A stretch of DNA of 64,000 nucleotides from Nonomuraea montanisoli (GCF_013363975.1 NZ_JABWGN010000020.1:115223-179222), one strand, 5' to 3'. Positions 15,556 through 24,394 are shown, counted from the first letter of the stretch. The notes: generated by a model not told the origin, from the sequence alone. Translations and numbers: made by a program.

Positions 15556-16281
15556 CTAGCCCGCAGGCGGCTCCCTAAGCACATATCCGACACTCCGCAG
15601 CGTGTGGATCAGCCGCGGCTCGACGGCGTCGACCTTGCGCCGCAGGTAGGAGACGTAGGACTCGACCACGCCGGCGTCGCCGCCGAAGTCGTAGTTCCAC
15701 ACGTGGTCGAGGATCTGCGCCTTGGACAGCACGCGCCCGGCGTTGGACATGAAGTAGTGCAGCAGCTTGTACTCGGTCGGCGACAGCCGCACCGGCTCCC
15801 CGCCGCGCCACACCTCGCGCGCGTGCTCGTCCAGTTCGAGGTCGGCGACCTTCAGCCGGGTGGCGGGCGCGTTCTCGCCGCGCGTGCGGCGCAGCACCGC
15901 GCGGATGCGGGCCTGCACCTCCTCCAGGCTGAACGGCTTGGTGACGTAGTCGTCGCCCACGCCGAGCCCGGCGATCTTGTCCTCGGTGGCGTCGCGGGCG
16001 GTGAGGAACAGCACGGGAGCGGTGATCCGCCTGGCCACCTCGAACCCGTCGAGGTCGGGCAGCATCACGTCGAGCACGACGAGGTCGGGCGAGGCGCGTT
16101 CGGCCACCTCGACGGCCTCGTAGCCGTCGGCGGCGGTCAGCACCTCGAACCCGGAGAAGCGCAGGCTGGCGGACAGCAGATCCCTGATGCTGGGCTCGTC
16201 GTCCACCACCATGATCAACGCTTCGGGTGTGGTCACCTCCATAGCGTTACCCAGGGAGCTGAGGAATAGCTGAAGGGTCAC
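15556..16281 (-). CDS. OmpR-family response regulator with shortened receiver (second regulator of operon)
   Basis: 241 residues from the GTG at 16281 that overlaps the kinase stop (GTGA); an ATG at 16242 gives a more conventional N terminus and cannot be excluded. The receiver has 'VVDDEPS', the phospho-acceptor Asp in 'VVLDVMLPDLDG', 'FLTARD' and 'YVTKPFS'. The winged helix is intact (LSPTEYKLLHYFMSNAGRVLSK). Compared with the regulator at 17699 it lacks about five residues before 'APVLFLTARD' and one in the 'GLGVGDDY' segment (the other reads GLTLGGDDY), so two receiver loops are shorter. It has no kinase of its own and follows directly after the operon's only kinase, so the kinase may serve two regulators. 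Confidence 0.88.
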   Translation of the reverse strand: MTLQLFLSSLGNAMEVTTPEALIMVVDDEPSIRDLLSASLRFSGFEVLTAADGYEAVEVAERASPDLVVLDVMLPDLDGFEVARRITAPVLFLTARDATEDKIAGLGVGDDYVTKPFSLEEVQARIRAVLRRTRGENAPATRLKVADLELDEHAREVWRGGEPVRLSPTEYKLLHYFMSNAGRVLSKAQILDHVWNYDFGGDAGVVESYVSYLRRKVDAVEPRLIHTLRSVGYVLREPPAG

Positions 16282-17699
16282 TCCAAGGCGAGTGGGAGTT
16301 CGACGCGGAAGGTGCAGCCCGCGCCGACCGCGGTGGTCAGCGTGACGGTTCCGTCGTGGGCCTGGACGAGGGCCTGCACGATGGCGAGGCCGAGGCCGCT
16401 GCCCCGGTCGTCGCCGGCCCGCCGCCGCGAGCGGGCGCTGTCGGCCCGGTAGAAGCGCTCGAAGACCCTCTCGGCCTGCTCGGGCGGGAGTCCGGGGCCC
16501 TTGTCGGCGACCTCCAGGAACAGGGTCTCCGCGCCGGCGCCGACGCGGATGGCGACCGGGGCCCCCTGGTCGGTGTGGACGAGCGCGTTGGTGACCAGGT
16601 TGCCGATCACCTGGCGCAGGCGCACCTCGTCGCCGGAGACGATGAGGGCGGCGCCGCCGACGACGTCGAGGGTGATCAGCCGGTCGGGCTGCAGGATGCG
16701 GGCGTCGTGGACGGCGTCGGCGGCCAGTGCCAGCATGTCCACCGGCCGCATGCTGAGCGGCCGCTGCTGGTCGACGCGGGCGAGCAGCAGCAGGTCGTCC
16801 ACGAGCAGGCTCATCCGGCCGGCCGCCTTCTCCACGCGCTGCATGAGCTCGGCGGGGTCGGCGCCGGGGTTCTGCCGGGCGTACTCGGCGAAGCCGCGGA
16901 TGGAGGTGAGGGGTGTGCGCAGCTCGTGGGAGGCGTCACCGACGAACTGGCGCATGCGGTCCTCGGAGCGGCGCGCCGCCGCCTCGGAGGCGGAGCGGGC
17001 GGCGAACGCGGCCTCGATCTGCGCCAGCATGCCGTTCAGCGAACGGGCCAGGCGGCCGACCTCGGTACGCGGGTCGCCGTCGGGCACGCGCCGGCCCAGC
17101 TCGCCGTCGGCGATGGCCTCGGCGGTGCGCTCGATCTGGATCAGCGGCCGCATGCTGGCCCGCACGCTGGTCACGCCGACGACGGTGAGGATGAGCAGGA
17201 TGCCGCCGCCGCCGAGCAGCTCGATGAGGCCGAGCCGGCGGGTGATCTCGTCCACCTCGGTCAGGTCGGCGGCCACGACGAACGCGCCGTACGGGGTCTC
17301 GGTGTGCAGCACCCGCCACTCGCCCTCGCCGTTGGCGGCCTTCGCGGTGTAGATGCCGCTGCCGGGCGAGGGCGACAGCACCGGCTTGGACTTGAAGTCC
17401 ACGTCGCGGTCGATCTGGAGCGGCTGGTAGCGGCCGCTCTTGTCGCGGATCAGGACGATCGTGTCGGACTCGATGAGGATCGGCTTGTCGCCGACCTTGC
17501 GCCCCTTCTCGCGCCGCTGGTGGTCGAACGCGAGCTTCTTCTGCATGCGGACGGCGACCAGGTTGACCTGGCCGTCCACCCGGTCGAGCAGGTAGCCGTG
17601 CAGGACCGAGACGCTGACCAGGCCGATGAAGGTGAGGCCGAGCGCCAGCAGCGCCAGCATCGCGGCGATCAGCTTGATCCTGAGCGGCAACCGCGCCAT
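16278..17699 (-). CDS. Sensor histidine kinase (TcrY/TrcS-like)
   Basis: 473 residues; the ATG at 17699 shares one base with the stop of the preceding regulator (TGATG). The first membrane span is about residues 8-33. An exported sensor domain of roughly 110 residues follows, with paired basic motifs and a PDC/Cache-like look. A second span is seen in 'LGGGGILLILTVVGVTSV', then HAMP (SMRPLIQIERTAEAIADGE). The phospho-acceptor is in 'GDASHELRTPLTS'. The N box 'IGNLVTNALVH' and G boxes 'DKGPGLPP' and 'RGSGLGLAIV' complete the ATPase domain. The family resemblance to mycobacterial TcrY/TrcS-type kinases is from memory. It should phosphorylate the regulator at 17699 and, by context, perhaps the one at 15556. 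Confidence 0.92.
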   Translation of the reverse strand: MARLPLRIKLIAAMLALLALGLTFIGLVSVSVLHGYLLDRVDGQVNLVAVRMQKKLAFDHQRREKGRKVGDKPILIESDTIVLIRDKSGRYQPLQIDRDVDFKSKPVLSPSPGSGIYTAKAANGEGEWRVLHTETPYGAFVVAADLTEVDEITRRLGLIELLGGGGILLILTVVGVTSVRASMRPLIQIERTAEAIADGELGRRVPDGDPRTEVGRLARSLNGMLAQIEAAFAARSASEAAARRSEDRMRQFVGDASHELRTPLTSIRGFAEYARQNPGADPAELMQRVEKAAGRMSLLVDDLLLLARVDQQRPLSMRPVDMLALAADAVHDARILQPDRLITLDVVGGAALIVSGDEVRLRQVIGNLVTNALVHTDQGAPVAIRVGAGAETLFLEVADKGPGLPPEQAERVFERFYRADSARSRRRAGDDRGSGLGLAIVQALVQAHDGTVTLTTAVGAGCTFRVELPLALE

Positions 17700-18412
17700 C
17701 AGGGACTCGGTGGCAGGCGCAGCACGTAGCCGACGCCCCGCAGCGTGTGGATGAGCCGCGGGCTCCGGTTGTCGATCTTGCGGCGCAGCACCGACACGTA
17801 CGACTCGACGATGCCGACCTCGCCCCTGAAGTCGTAGTCCCAGACGTGGTCGAGGATCTGCGGCTTGGACAGGACCCGGCCCGCGTTGGTCATGAAGTAG
17901 CGCAGCAGCTTGAACTCGGTGGGTGAGAGGGGGACCGCGGTGCCGCCGCGCCACACCTCGTGGCTCTCCTCGTCGAGCTCGATGTCGGCGAAGGTGAGCC
18001 GTGGCGGCGGCGCGGGGCCGTCGCCGGTCGTGCGGCGCAGCACCGCGTGGATGCGGGCCACCACCTCTTCGAGGCTGAACGGCTTGGTCACGTAGTCGTC
18101 GCCGCCGAGGGTGAGCCCGCGGATCTTGTCCTCGGTCTCGTCGCGGGCGGTGAGGAACACGACCGGGGTGTGCGTCCCGCCTCCGCGCAGCCGCTGCACG
18201 ATCTCGAATCCGTCGAGGTCGGGCAGCATGACGTCGAGCACGATGAGGTCCGGCCGGTGCCGTTGCACGGCGGCTACGGCGTCGTGGCCGCTCTTGGCCG
18301 TGGTCACGTCGAACCCCGCGAACCTCAGGCTCGCGGCGAGGAGTTCGAGGATGTTGGGGTCGTCCTCGACGATCAGCAGGCGCGCTTCCATCACACCCAA
18401 GGATGCACTCAT
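17699..18412 (-). CDS. OmpR-family response regulator (TcrX/TrcR-like)
   Basis: 237 residues from the ATG at 18412, chosen because it overlaps the LhgO stop by four bases (ATGA); an internal ATG at 18391 would also give a complete receiver. The receiver has 'IVEDDPN', the phospho-acceptor in 'IVLDVMLPDLDG', 'FLTARDETEDKI' and 'GGDDYVTKPFS'. The DNA-binding winged helix includes 'LSPTEFKLLRYFM' and 'SYVSVLRRKID'. The segment 'LLAASLRFAGFDV' with 'GGDDYVTKPFSLEEV' is typical of the TcrX/TrcR group of actinobacterial regulators. It is the cognate partner of the kinase directly downstream. No binding site could be assigned. Confidence 0.93.
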   Translation of the reverse strand: MSASLGVMEARLLIVEDDPNILELLAASLRFAGFDVTTAKSGHDAVAAVQRHRPDLIVLDVMLPDLDGFEIVQRLRGGGTHTPVVFLTARDETEDKIRGLTLGGDDYVTKPFSLEEVVARIHAVLRRTTGDGPAPPPRLTFADIELDEESHEVWRGGTAVPLSPTEFKLLRYFMTNAGRVLSKPQILDHVWDYDFRGEVGIVESYVSVLRRKIDNRSPRLIHTLRGVGYVLRLPPSP

Positions 18413-19599
18413 CGGACGAGTGCTGGAACAAGTGCGGCGATATGCCGGGCGATCGCCAGGCTGGACGTGGCCGCCGGAGAGGGCGCGTTGCGGACGAGCA
18501 CCACCCTCCCGTCCATGTCCACGGCGAAGTCGTCGACCAGGCGGCCGTCCCTGCTCACGGCCTGGGCGCGCACGCCGCCCTCGGTCCGGCGCAGGTCCTC
18601 GGCGGTCAGCTCGGGCACGTAGCGCCGGGCCGCCTTGAGGAAGGCGCGCTTGGCGAGCGAGCCGTAGATCTCCTTCAGGCCGGTGCGCCAGTGCCGCCCC
18701 GCCATCCGGACCGTGCCCGGCCAGCCGACGATCCGCCGCAGGTCGCGCACGTCGCGCCGGCGGTAGCCCTCGTAGGCGAGGGCCAGCACGGCGTTCGGCC
18801 CGACGAGCACCTCGCCGTCGATGTGCCGGGTCAGGTGGACCCCGAGGAACGGGTAGCGCGGGTCGGGCACCGGGTAGATCAGGCCGCGCACCAGGTCACG
18901 GGCGGGGCCGGCGAGCTCGTAGTACTCGCCGCGGAACGGCACGATCCTGAGGTCGCCCCGGCGGCCGGTCATCGCGGCGACCGCGTCGGTGCCGAGCCCG
19001 GCGCAGACCACCAGCCGGTCGAAGGCGAAGCGCCGCCTGCCCGCGATCACCTCCACGCCCGAGGCGGTCTCCCGGATCGCGCGGACCGGGTGCTCCAGCC
19101 GTACGGACCCGCCCTGCTCCTCCACGTCGAGCGCGAGGCGGCGGGCGATCGCCGGGAAGTCGGTGATCGCCGTGTGCGGCGAGTGGACGGCGCCGACGCC
19201 GACGGCGTGCGGCTCGATCTCGCGCAGGCCGAGCGCGTCGAGCTCGGCGACGCCGGGCACGCCGTTGGCCCGCGCCCGCTCGGCCAGCGCCTTCAGCAGC
19301 GGCCGCTCGGCGCGGGTGCTCGCCACGACGAGCTTGCCGACCTCCTCGTACGGCAGCGCGTGCCGGGCGCAGTAGTCCTTGAGCAGCGCCACGCCCTCGC
19401 GGCACAGCCGGGCCTTGAGCGAGCCGGGCGGGTAGTAGATGCCGGCGTGGACCACGCCGCTGTTGTGTCCCGTCTGGTGGGCCGCGACCCGGCTCTCCTT
19501 CTCCAGCACGGTCACCTCGGCGCCCCGGACCGTGGCCAGCTCGCGGGCGACCGCCAGGCCGACGATGCCGGCGCCGACGATGCCAATCTTCTCCGTCAC
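18409..19599 (-). CDS. lhgO: L-2-hydroxyglutarate oxidase, FAD-dependent
   Basis: 396 residues from the GTG at 19599 that overlaps the stop of the upstream epimerase. It opens with the dinucleotide-binding motif 'GIVGAGIVGLAVAREL' and a Glu-ended second strand (TVLEKE), then 'TGHNSGVVHAGIYYPPGSLK', a hallmark of LhgO proteins. Conserved parts follow through 'CAGLGTDAVA' and 'PFRGEYYEL'. LhgO oxidises L-2-hydroxyglutarate, a side product of central metabolism, to 2-oxoglutarate and passes electrons on to the membrane. Here it is embedded in a run of overlapping genes with an SDR epimerase upstream and a two-component system downstream, a context I do not know from other organisms. Confidence 0.9.
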   Translation of the reverse strand: MTEKIGIVGAGIVGLAVARELATVRGAEVTVLEKESRVAAHQTGHNSGVVHAGIYYPPGSLKARLCREGVALLKDYCARHALPYEEVGKLVVASTRAERPLLKALAERARANGVPGVAELDALGLREIEPHAVGVGAVHSPHTAITDFPAIARRLALDVEEQGGSVRLEHPVRAIRETASGVEVIAGRRRFAFDRLVVCAGLGTDAVAAMTGRRGDLRIVPFRGEYYELAGPARDLVRGLIYPVPDPRYPFLGVHLTRHIDGEVLVGPNAVLALAYEGYRRRDVRDLRRIVGWPGTVRMAGRHWRTGLKEIYGSLAKRAFLKAARRYVPELTAEDLRRTEGGVRAQAVSRDGRLVDDFAVDMDGRVVLVRNAPSPAATSSLAIARHIAALVPALVR

Positions 19600-20603
19600 G
19601 GCGACAGTCTGCCGATTTCCCGCCGATCCAGGTGGCCTTCCGCACACAGCCACCGCAATGTATCCGAAACGGTGTCTTCTAGCGGACGCAAGGTGACGCC
19701 GAGCGCTTCCAGCGCGGGGCTGTCGTCGGTGGGGACCATGGTGAGCATGATGTCGGCGGCGTCGCGGGTCAGCGGGTAGGCGACGGGGACGCCGAGGGCC
19801 TTGGCGCCGTCGAGGGCGGTCGCGACCGCGCGCAGCAGGCCGGGGTGCAGCCGGTACGCGCGGGACGGGCGGCCGGTCAGGCCGGCGCAGAGCGCCGCCA
19901 GCTCGCCCCAGGTCCTGAAATGTCCGCCGATGAGGTAGCGGCGTGCGCCCTGCCCGGGCGTGAAGCAGCGCGCCAGCGCCACGGCGAGGTCGCGCACGTC
20001 CAGGACGCCCACCCCGCCCGGGATCACCAGCCAGCCCGAGCGCGTGCCCGCCCGGAAGCCCTCGTTGAGCGCGTCCAGCCGGGGCTGGCCGGGCCCGAGG
20101 AGGCCGCCGGGGTAGACGATGGTCACGCCGTCGAGGTCGCGCGCGTGGCGCTCGCCCTCGACCTTCGAGCGGCCGTACGCGTTGCGCGGGCTGGCCAGGA
20201 GGCTGTCGGGGGTGATGCGCGGCCCGGCCGGCGGGACGAACACCGCCACCGTCGACACGTGCACGACCGGGTCGAGCCCCAGCTCCACGGCCTGGCCGAG
20301 GACGTTGCGCAGGCCGACGACGTTCGAGCCGCGCAGGTCGGCGCCGTGCCCGGTGACGCCCATGTCGGCGGCGGCGTGCAGCACGGCGTCACAGCCCTTG
20401 AGCGCGTCGCGGACGGCGGCGGCGTCGCGGATGTCGGCGCGATGGAGCGGCCAGGGGGCGCCGGGGGCTCCCGCGCCCGTGAGGGACCGCGTGGCCTTGG
20501 CCGGGTCCCTGACGAGGAGGTGCGGCTCGTGCCCGGCCTCGGCCAGGGCGACGGCGGCGTGCGCTCCGACGAACCCGGAGGCACCAGTGACCAGCACGCG
20601 CAT
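19596..20603 (-). CDS. NAD-dependent epimerase/dehydratase family protein (extended SDR)
   Basis: 335 residues from the ATG at 20603 (MRVLVTGASGFVG). The N-terminal Rossmann motif 'GASGFVG' binds NAD(P). The catalytic Tyr and Lys are visible as 'YGRSK', with an upstream Ser/Thr in 'HVSTVAVF'. Size and pattern fit extended short-chain dehydrogenases acting on nucleotide sugars or dihydroflavonol-like substrates; the true substrate is unknown. It is the first gene of the overlapping run that continues with lhgO. A gap of 67 bp separates it from the STAND regulator gene upstream on the same strand, so that gene could also feed transcription into this operon. Confidence 0.87.
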   Translation of the reverse strand: MRVLVTGASGFVGAHAAVALAEAGHEPHLLVRDPAKATRSLTGAGAPGAPWPLHRADIRDAAAVRDALKGCDAVLHAAADMGVTGHGADLRGSNVVGLRNVLGQAVELGLDPVVHVSTVAVFVPPAGPRITPDSLLASPRNAYGRSKVEGERHARDLDGVTIVYPGGLLGPGQPRLDALNEGFRAGTRSGWLVIPGGVGVLDVRDLAVALARCFTPGQGARRYLIGGHFRTWGELAALCAGLTGRPSRAYRLHPGLLRAVATALDGAKALGVPVAYPLTRDAADIMLTMVPTDDSPALEALGVTLRPLEDTVSDTLRWLCAEGHLDRREIGRLSP

Positions 20604-20670
20604 GCTCGCCAACCTAGCGCTCACTTGGTTCACGGGCAACGGCCCGCACAGAGCAGTGCGCGCCGCCGGG

Positions 20671-23136
20671 TTACCGGCTCTGGAGGGCGGCCTCCGCGAT
20701 GCCGAGCTCCTTCAGGATGACCGTCCGCGCCTCGCGATGCCGGGCGGCCGTGGCCGGGTCCCGCTCGTCGAGCACGATCGCGATCCCTTCGTGGGCCTGC
20801 GCCTTCTCGTACCGGTAGCCCAGCCTCGGGGCCAGCTCCAGCGCCTCCCGGTGCAGCCGCAGGGCCTCCTCGGGCAGGCCCGCGAGCCGGCAGGTCTCGC
20901 CGTACCCGTTGAGGAAGCGGAGCTTCCAGTGCTCCTCGAACAGCTCGTCCAGCAGCGCGAAAGCCTCCCGGTGGCTGGCCAGCGCCTCCTCGTAGCGGCC
21001 CATCTGCCGCAGCGCGACGCCGAGGCAGTTGAGGCACCACGCCTGGTTGTTCAGGTGCCCGTCCTCGCGGGCCAGCGCGAGCGCCTGGTGCAGGTGCTCG
21101 GTCGCCTCGTCCGGCTTCTCGCGGGCGATGGCCACGCCGAGGATGATCCGGGCCGTCAGGGTGGGCGGCCACGCGGGGTCGGTGTGCGGGATGTCCAGCA
21201 CCTGCCGGGCCAGCCGCGCCGCCTCCTCGCGGTGTCCGAGCTGGAGCATCGCCCAGCCCTCCGCCGCCGCCGCGTGGGCGGCGCCGGTCGCGCTGCCGGC
21301 CTCGTCGTACAGCCTGCCCGCCAGCCGGAAGAGGTCGAGCGGCTCCTCGGCGTGCCCTTCGTCCCAGCTCAGGTAGCCGCGGCGCATGGCCAGCTCGGCC
21401 TCCGCGCGGACGTCCCGCGCCTGGGACAGCAGGTGTCCGGCCGCATCGTACGCGGCGGCGGCCTCCGCCATCCGGCCCGCGTTGTAGCGGGCGAAGCCCA
21501 GGTCGCTGTGCGCCTCGGCCAGTCGCAGCGGATCACCCAGGCGCTCGGCGGCGGCCAGCGACCGCTCGAACAGGACGTTGAGATGCGTCGTGCCGCAGCG
21601 CCGCGCGAAGTACGCCCGCAGGAAGCGCGGCAGCTCGGACACGTGGGCGTCGGCCCCGATCGCCGCGGCCGTCTCGAAGGCGCCGATCAGGTTGCCGTAT
21701 TCCGCGACGAACCAGGCCAGGGCCGCGTTCTTGTCGGCGAACCGCGGCAGCTCGCCCGGGGCCCGGCCCGCGCAGGCCGCCCGGCCGGCCGAGACGAACG
21801 GCATCGCGGCGTCGGCGGCGGCCGCCGCGTGCACGTAGTAGTCGAGCACCCGGCCCAGCGCCCGCTCGCGCTCGGCGGGCGAGTCCTGCTGCGCGGTGGC
21901 CTGGCGCGCGTGCTGGTGCACCAGGTCGTGCAGCCGGTAGCGGTCGGGGGTCGGCTGCTGGACGAGGTGCGCGTCGAGAAGGTCCTCCAGCATCGCCCGG
22001 GCGGTGCGCAGCGGTATGTCGGCCAGCGCCGCCGCCAGGTACTCGTCGAAGGACGCCCCGGGCAGCAGGCCGAGCAACCGGAACAGGCGGGCCTGGGCCC
22101 GGTCCAGTTGCCGTACGGACATGGCGAGCGCGGTGTCGAACTCGCTCGCCCCCTCCGCCATGCGCTCGACGAGGATGCCCACGGTCCAGCCCGGCCGGTG
22201 CCGCAGCCGGGCCGCGGCCAGGCGCAGGGCCAGCGGCAGGTGGCCGCACAGCCGCAGCACCTCGGCGGTGGCCTCCGGGTCGCGGGACAGCCGGCCGTCG
22301 GGGCCGCTGGGGTCGCCGCTGGCGCGGGCCAGCAGCTCCGCGCTCTCCTGCGGGGTCAGCACGTCCAGCGACACCGGGGGGACCTCCTCCAGGCCCAGCA
22401 GCCGGTTGCGGCTCGTGATCAGGGCGACGGAGGGGCCGGCGCCGGGCAGCAGCGGGCGGAGCTGGTCGGCGTCGGCGGCGTTGTCGAGGACCACGACGAC
22501 CCGGCGGCGGGCCAGCTCCGACCGCCAGCAGGCGGCGAGCTGTTCGAGGCCGTCCTGCGGGACCCTCTCGGACGGGACGCCGAGCGCGCCGAGCAGCATC
22601 CGCAGCGCGGAGTCGGGATCGAGCGGCGGCCGGCCCTCGGTGAATCCGTGCAGGTCCACGTAGAGCTGGGCGTCCGGGTAGCGGTCGGCGAGCCGGTGCG
22701 CGGCGTGCACCGCCAGGCAGCTCTTGCCCACGCCCGCCATGCCGTCGATCGCGACGATCCGATGGCTGTCCACCGCGGCGAGCACGGCGGCGAGCTGGGC
22801 CTCGCGTCCGGTGAAGTCCGGCACGTCGCGCGGCAGGTCGTTGCGGGGCTGCGGCGGGACCAGGCGGCTGGCCTTCGGGGGCGCCGGCAAGGGGTTGGAG
22901 GACCGCTCCCACAGGGGGCGCAGCGGGCGGGGGTCGCGCTTGACGAGGCGGCAGAGCGCGACGACCGCGGACCAGGGCGGCACGGTCTGGCCGTTGAGGT
23001 AGCGCGACAGCGACGAGGAGCTGAGGCCGGTGTCCTTCGCCAGGGCCCGGACGCCGAGCCCGGACAGTTCCTGGAGCCGGCGCAGCTGGGCGGCCAGCTC
23101 GTCCTGCGGATCGGCCTTCGCCGTCCCCTGTCCCAT
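20671..23136 (-). CDS. HTH / NB-ARC / TPR regulator (STAND-class ATPase)
   Basis: 821 residues from the ATG at 23136, preceded by the ribosome site GGGGGAA. Residues 13-64 form a XRE-type helix-turn-helix (VRALAKDTGLSSSSLSRYLNG). The NB-ARC ATPase has the P-loop 'GMAGVGKS' at 132-139, the Walker B region 'RRVVVVLDNA' and the sensor 'ALITSRNR'. The last 350 residues are helical and TPR-like. Such STAND proteins are signal-gated switches that change oligomeric state on ligand binding; here the output would be DNA binding, as no fused effector is present. It is divergent from the AhpD-like gene. The shared 175-bp region holds two GTGTCCCA direct repeats one helical turn apart and a 9-bp inverted repeat, plausible targets for autoregulation. 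Confidence 0.9.
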   Translation of the reverse strand: MGQGTAKADPQDELAAQLRRLQELSGLGVRALAKDTGLSSSSLSRYLNGQTVPPWSAVVALCRLVKRDPRPLRPLWERSSNPLPAPPKASRLVPPQPRNDLPRDVPDFTGREAQLAAVLAAVDSHRIVAIDGMAGVGKSCLAVHAAHRLADRYPDAQLYVDLHGFTEGRPPLDPDSALRMLLGALGVPSERVPQDGLEQLAACWRSELARRRVVVVLDNAADADQLRPLLPGAGPSVALITSRNRLLGLEEVPPVSLDVLTPQESAELLARASGDPSGPDGRLSRDPEATAEVLRLCGHLPLALRLAAARLRHRPGWTVGILVERMAEGASEFDTALAMSVRQLDRAQARLFRLLGLLPGASFDEYLAAALADIPLRTARAMLEDLLDAHLVQQPTPDRYRLHDLVHQHARQATAQQDSPAERERALGRVLDYYVHAAAAADAAMPFVSAGRAACAGRAPGELPRFADKNAALAWFVAEYGNLIGAFETAAAIGADAHVSELPRFLRAYFARRCGTTHLNVLFERSLAAAERLGDPLRLAEAHSDLGFARYNAGRMAEAAAAYDAAGHLLSQARDVRAEAELAMRRGYLSWDEGHAEEPLDLFRLAGRLYDEAGSATGAAHAAAAEGWAMLQLGHREEAARLARQVLDIPHTDPAWPPTLTARIILGVAIAREKPDEATEHLHQALALAREDGHLNNQAWCLNCLGVALRQMGRYEEALASHREAFALLDELFEEHWKLRFLNGYGETCRLAGLPEEALRLHREALELAPRLGYRYEKAQAHEGIAIVLDERDPATAARHREARTVILKELGIAEAALQSR

Positions 23137-23211
23137 GAGTTCCCCCGTCTTCCCGTCCCATCCCGGCAGAAGTTTCTCGGGCAGGGTCACCGCTGGTCAA
23201 TGCTGTGCCAA

Positions 23212-23229
23212 GTGTCCCACGGTGTCCCA
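23212..23229. promoter_or_regulatory. Direct repeats, candidate operator
   Basis: GTGTCCCA occurs at 23212-23219 and 23222-23229, spaced exactly 10 bp, in the divergent region between the STAND regulator and the AhpD-like gene. Confidence 0.4.
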
Positions 23230-23248
23230 TCGGCGTGGTCGCGGCAAG

Positions 23249-23284
23249 CCCGTTCGGCTGTGATGGTGTCACGCCCCGAACGGG
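23249..23284. promoter_or_regulatory. Inverted repeat upstream of the AhpD-like gene
   Basis: CCCGTTCGG (23249-23257) and CCGAACGGG (23276-23284) are exact complements separated by 18 bases, ending 27 bp before the start codon. It could be an operator or a leader hairpin. Confidence 0.4.
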
Positions 23285-23311
23285 GAACGAGCCGAAGAGG
23301 AGCAGATCGAG

Positions 23312-23767
23312 ATGCAGTCCCGCATGCAGAACCCCGCTTTCGTCCTTCCCGGCGCGATGCAGCCCATCCAGGAGATCTTCAAGGCCGTGCACTCCGGCGG
23401 GGTGGACGGGCAGACGCTGGAGCTGGTGCACCTGCGAGTGAGCCAGATCAACGGCTGCAGCGCCTGCGTCGACGCCGGCGCCAAGACGGCCCGCAAGGCC
23501 GGAGTGAGCGACGAGCGGCTGGCCACGGTCGCCGCCTGGCGCGAGGCCCCCTACTTCACCGAGCCGGAGCGGGCGGCCCTCGCGCTGGCCGAGGCCGCGA
23601 CGCGGCTGGCCGACCGGCCGGACCCGGTCAACGACGAGGTGTGGGACAGGGCCGCCACCTACTTCGACGAGAAGCAGCTCGCCGCGATCGTCATGATGAT
23701 CGGCGTCACCAACCTGTTCAACCGGCTCAACGCCACCACCCGCCAGATCGCCGGCGCGTGGGGCTGA
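23312..23767 (+). CDS. Carboxymuconolactone decarboxylase/AhpD-family protein
   Basis: 151 residues, ATG preceded by GAGGAG. The redox motif Cys-x2-Cys lies in 'QINGCSACVDAGAK', followed by the typical AhpD-like helix pattern (ERLATVAAWR...FTEPERAALALAEA) and 'TNLFNRLN'. Family members are cytosolic peroxidase-associated reductases or peroxidases; AhpD proper donates electrons to AhpC, but many actinobacterial homologues act without AhpC and none is visible nearby. The divergent STAND regulator may control it. It is followed 85 bp later by a DUF1801 gene on the same strand. Confidence 0.9.
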   Translation: MQSRMQNPAFVLPGAMQPIQEIFKAVHSGGVDGQTLELVHLRVSQINGCSACVDAGAKTARKAGVSDERLATVAAWREAPYFTEPERAALALAEAATRLADRPDPVNDEVWDRAATYFDEKQLAAIVMMIGVTNLFNRLNATTRQIAGAWG

Positions 23768-23852
23768 CGGGGCTCCGCCCCTCGGCCTCACCACCGCCAC
23801 TCCCTAGCATGACGTTGTCCACCGTCCAGCCACGCCCCAGGAGGAACCCGCG

Positions 23853-24329
23853 ATGACGAAGAAGCCCGCCGAGACCACCACCGCGACCGCGACGCCCGAC
23901 AACTTCACCGACGAGGAGCGGGCCGCGATGAAGGAGCGCGCCAAGGAGCTGCGGACGTCCTCGCGCAGTCGCGCTTCGAAGGCCGACAAGGCGGCGGAGG
24001 AGGAGGCCGCCGTGGTCGCGAAGATCGCCGAGATGGAGGATCCGGACGACCGGATCATGGCCGAGCGGATCCACGCCGTGATCAAGGAGAACGCGCCGGG
24101 CCTCGCGCCGAAGCTCTGGTACGGGATGCCCGCGTACGCCAGGGACGGCAAGATCGTCTGCTTCTTCCAGCCCGCGCAGAAGTTCAAGACGCGCTACGCC
24201 ACGCTCGGCTTCAACGACCCGGCGCGCCTCGACGACGGCACCATGTGGCCGACCGCCTTCGCCCTGACCGAGCTGACCGCCGCCGACGAGGCGCGGATCG
24301 GCGAGCTCGTGAAGCGGGCGGCGGGCTGA
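23853..24329 (+). CDS. DUF1801 (YdhG-like) domain protein
   Basis: 158 residues with a strong ribosome site (AGGAGG). The first 65 residues are charged and Lys/Ala/Glu-rich, probably disordered or coiled. The DUF1801 core begins at about residue 65 with 'DRIMAERIHAVIKENAPGL', 'KLWYGMPAYARDGKIVCFFQ' and 'YATLGFND'. The biochemical role of the family is not established; the YGMPAY segment is its signature. It has no membrane segment. The gene is probably monocistronic or cotranscribed with the AhpD-like gene upstream. Confidence 0.85.
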   Translation: MTKKPAETTTATATPDNFTDEERAAMKERAKELRTSSRSRASKADKAAEEEAAVVAKIAEMEDPDDRIMAERIHAVIKENAPGLAPKLWYGMPAYARDGKIVCFFQPAQKFKTRYATLGFNDPARLDDGTMWPTAFALTELTAADEARIGELVKRAAG

Positions 24330-24394
24330 AGAGAGCCGGCCGCCCCGCGAAAAGGGGAGGTGCGACCGCAGCGGGGTCGCCTACCGTGCCGTGG

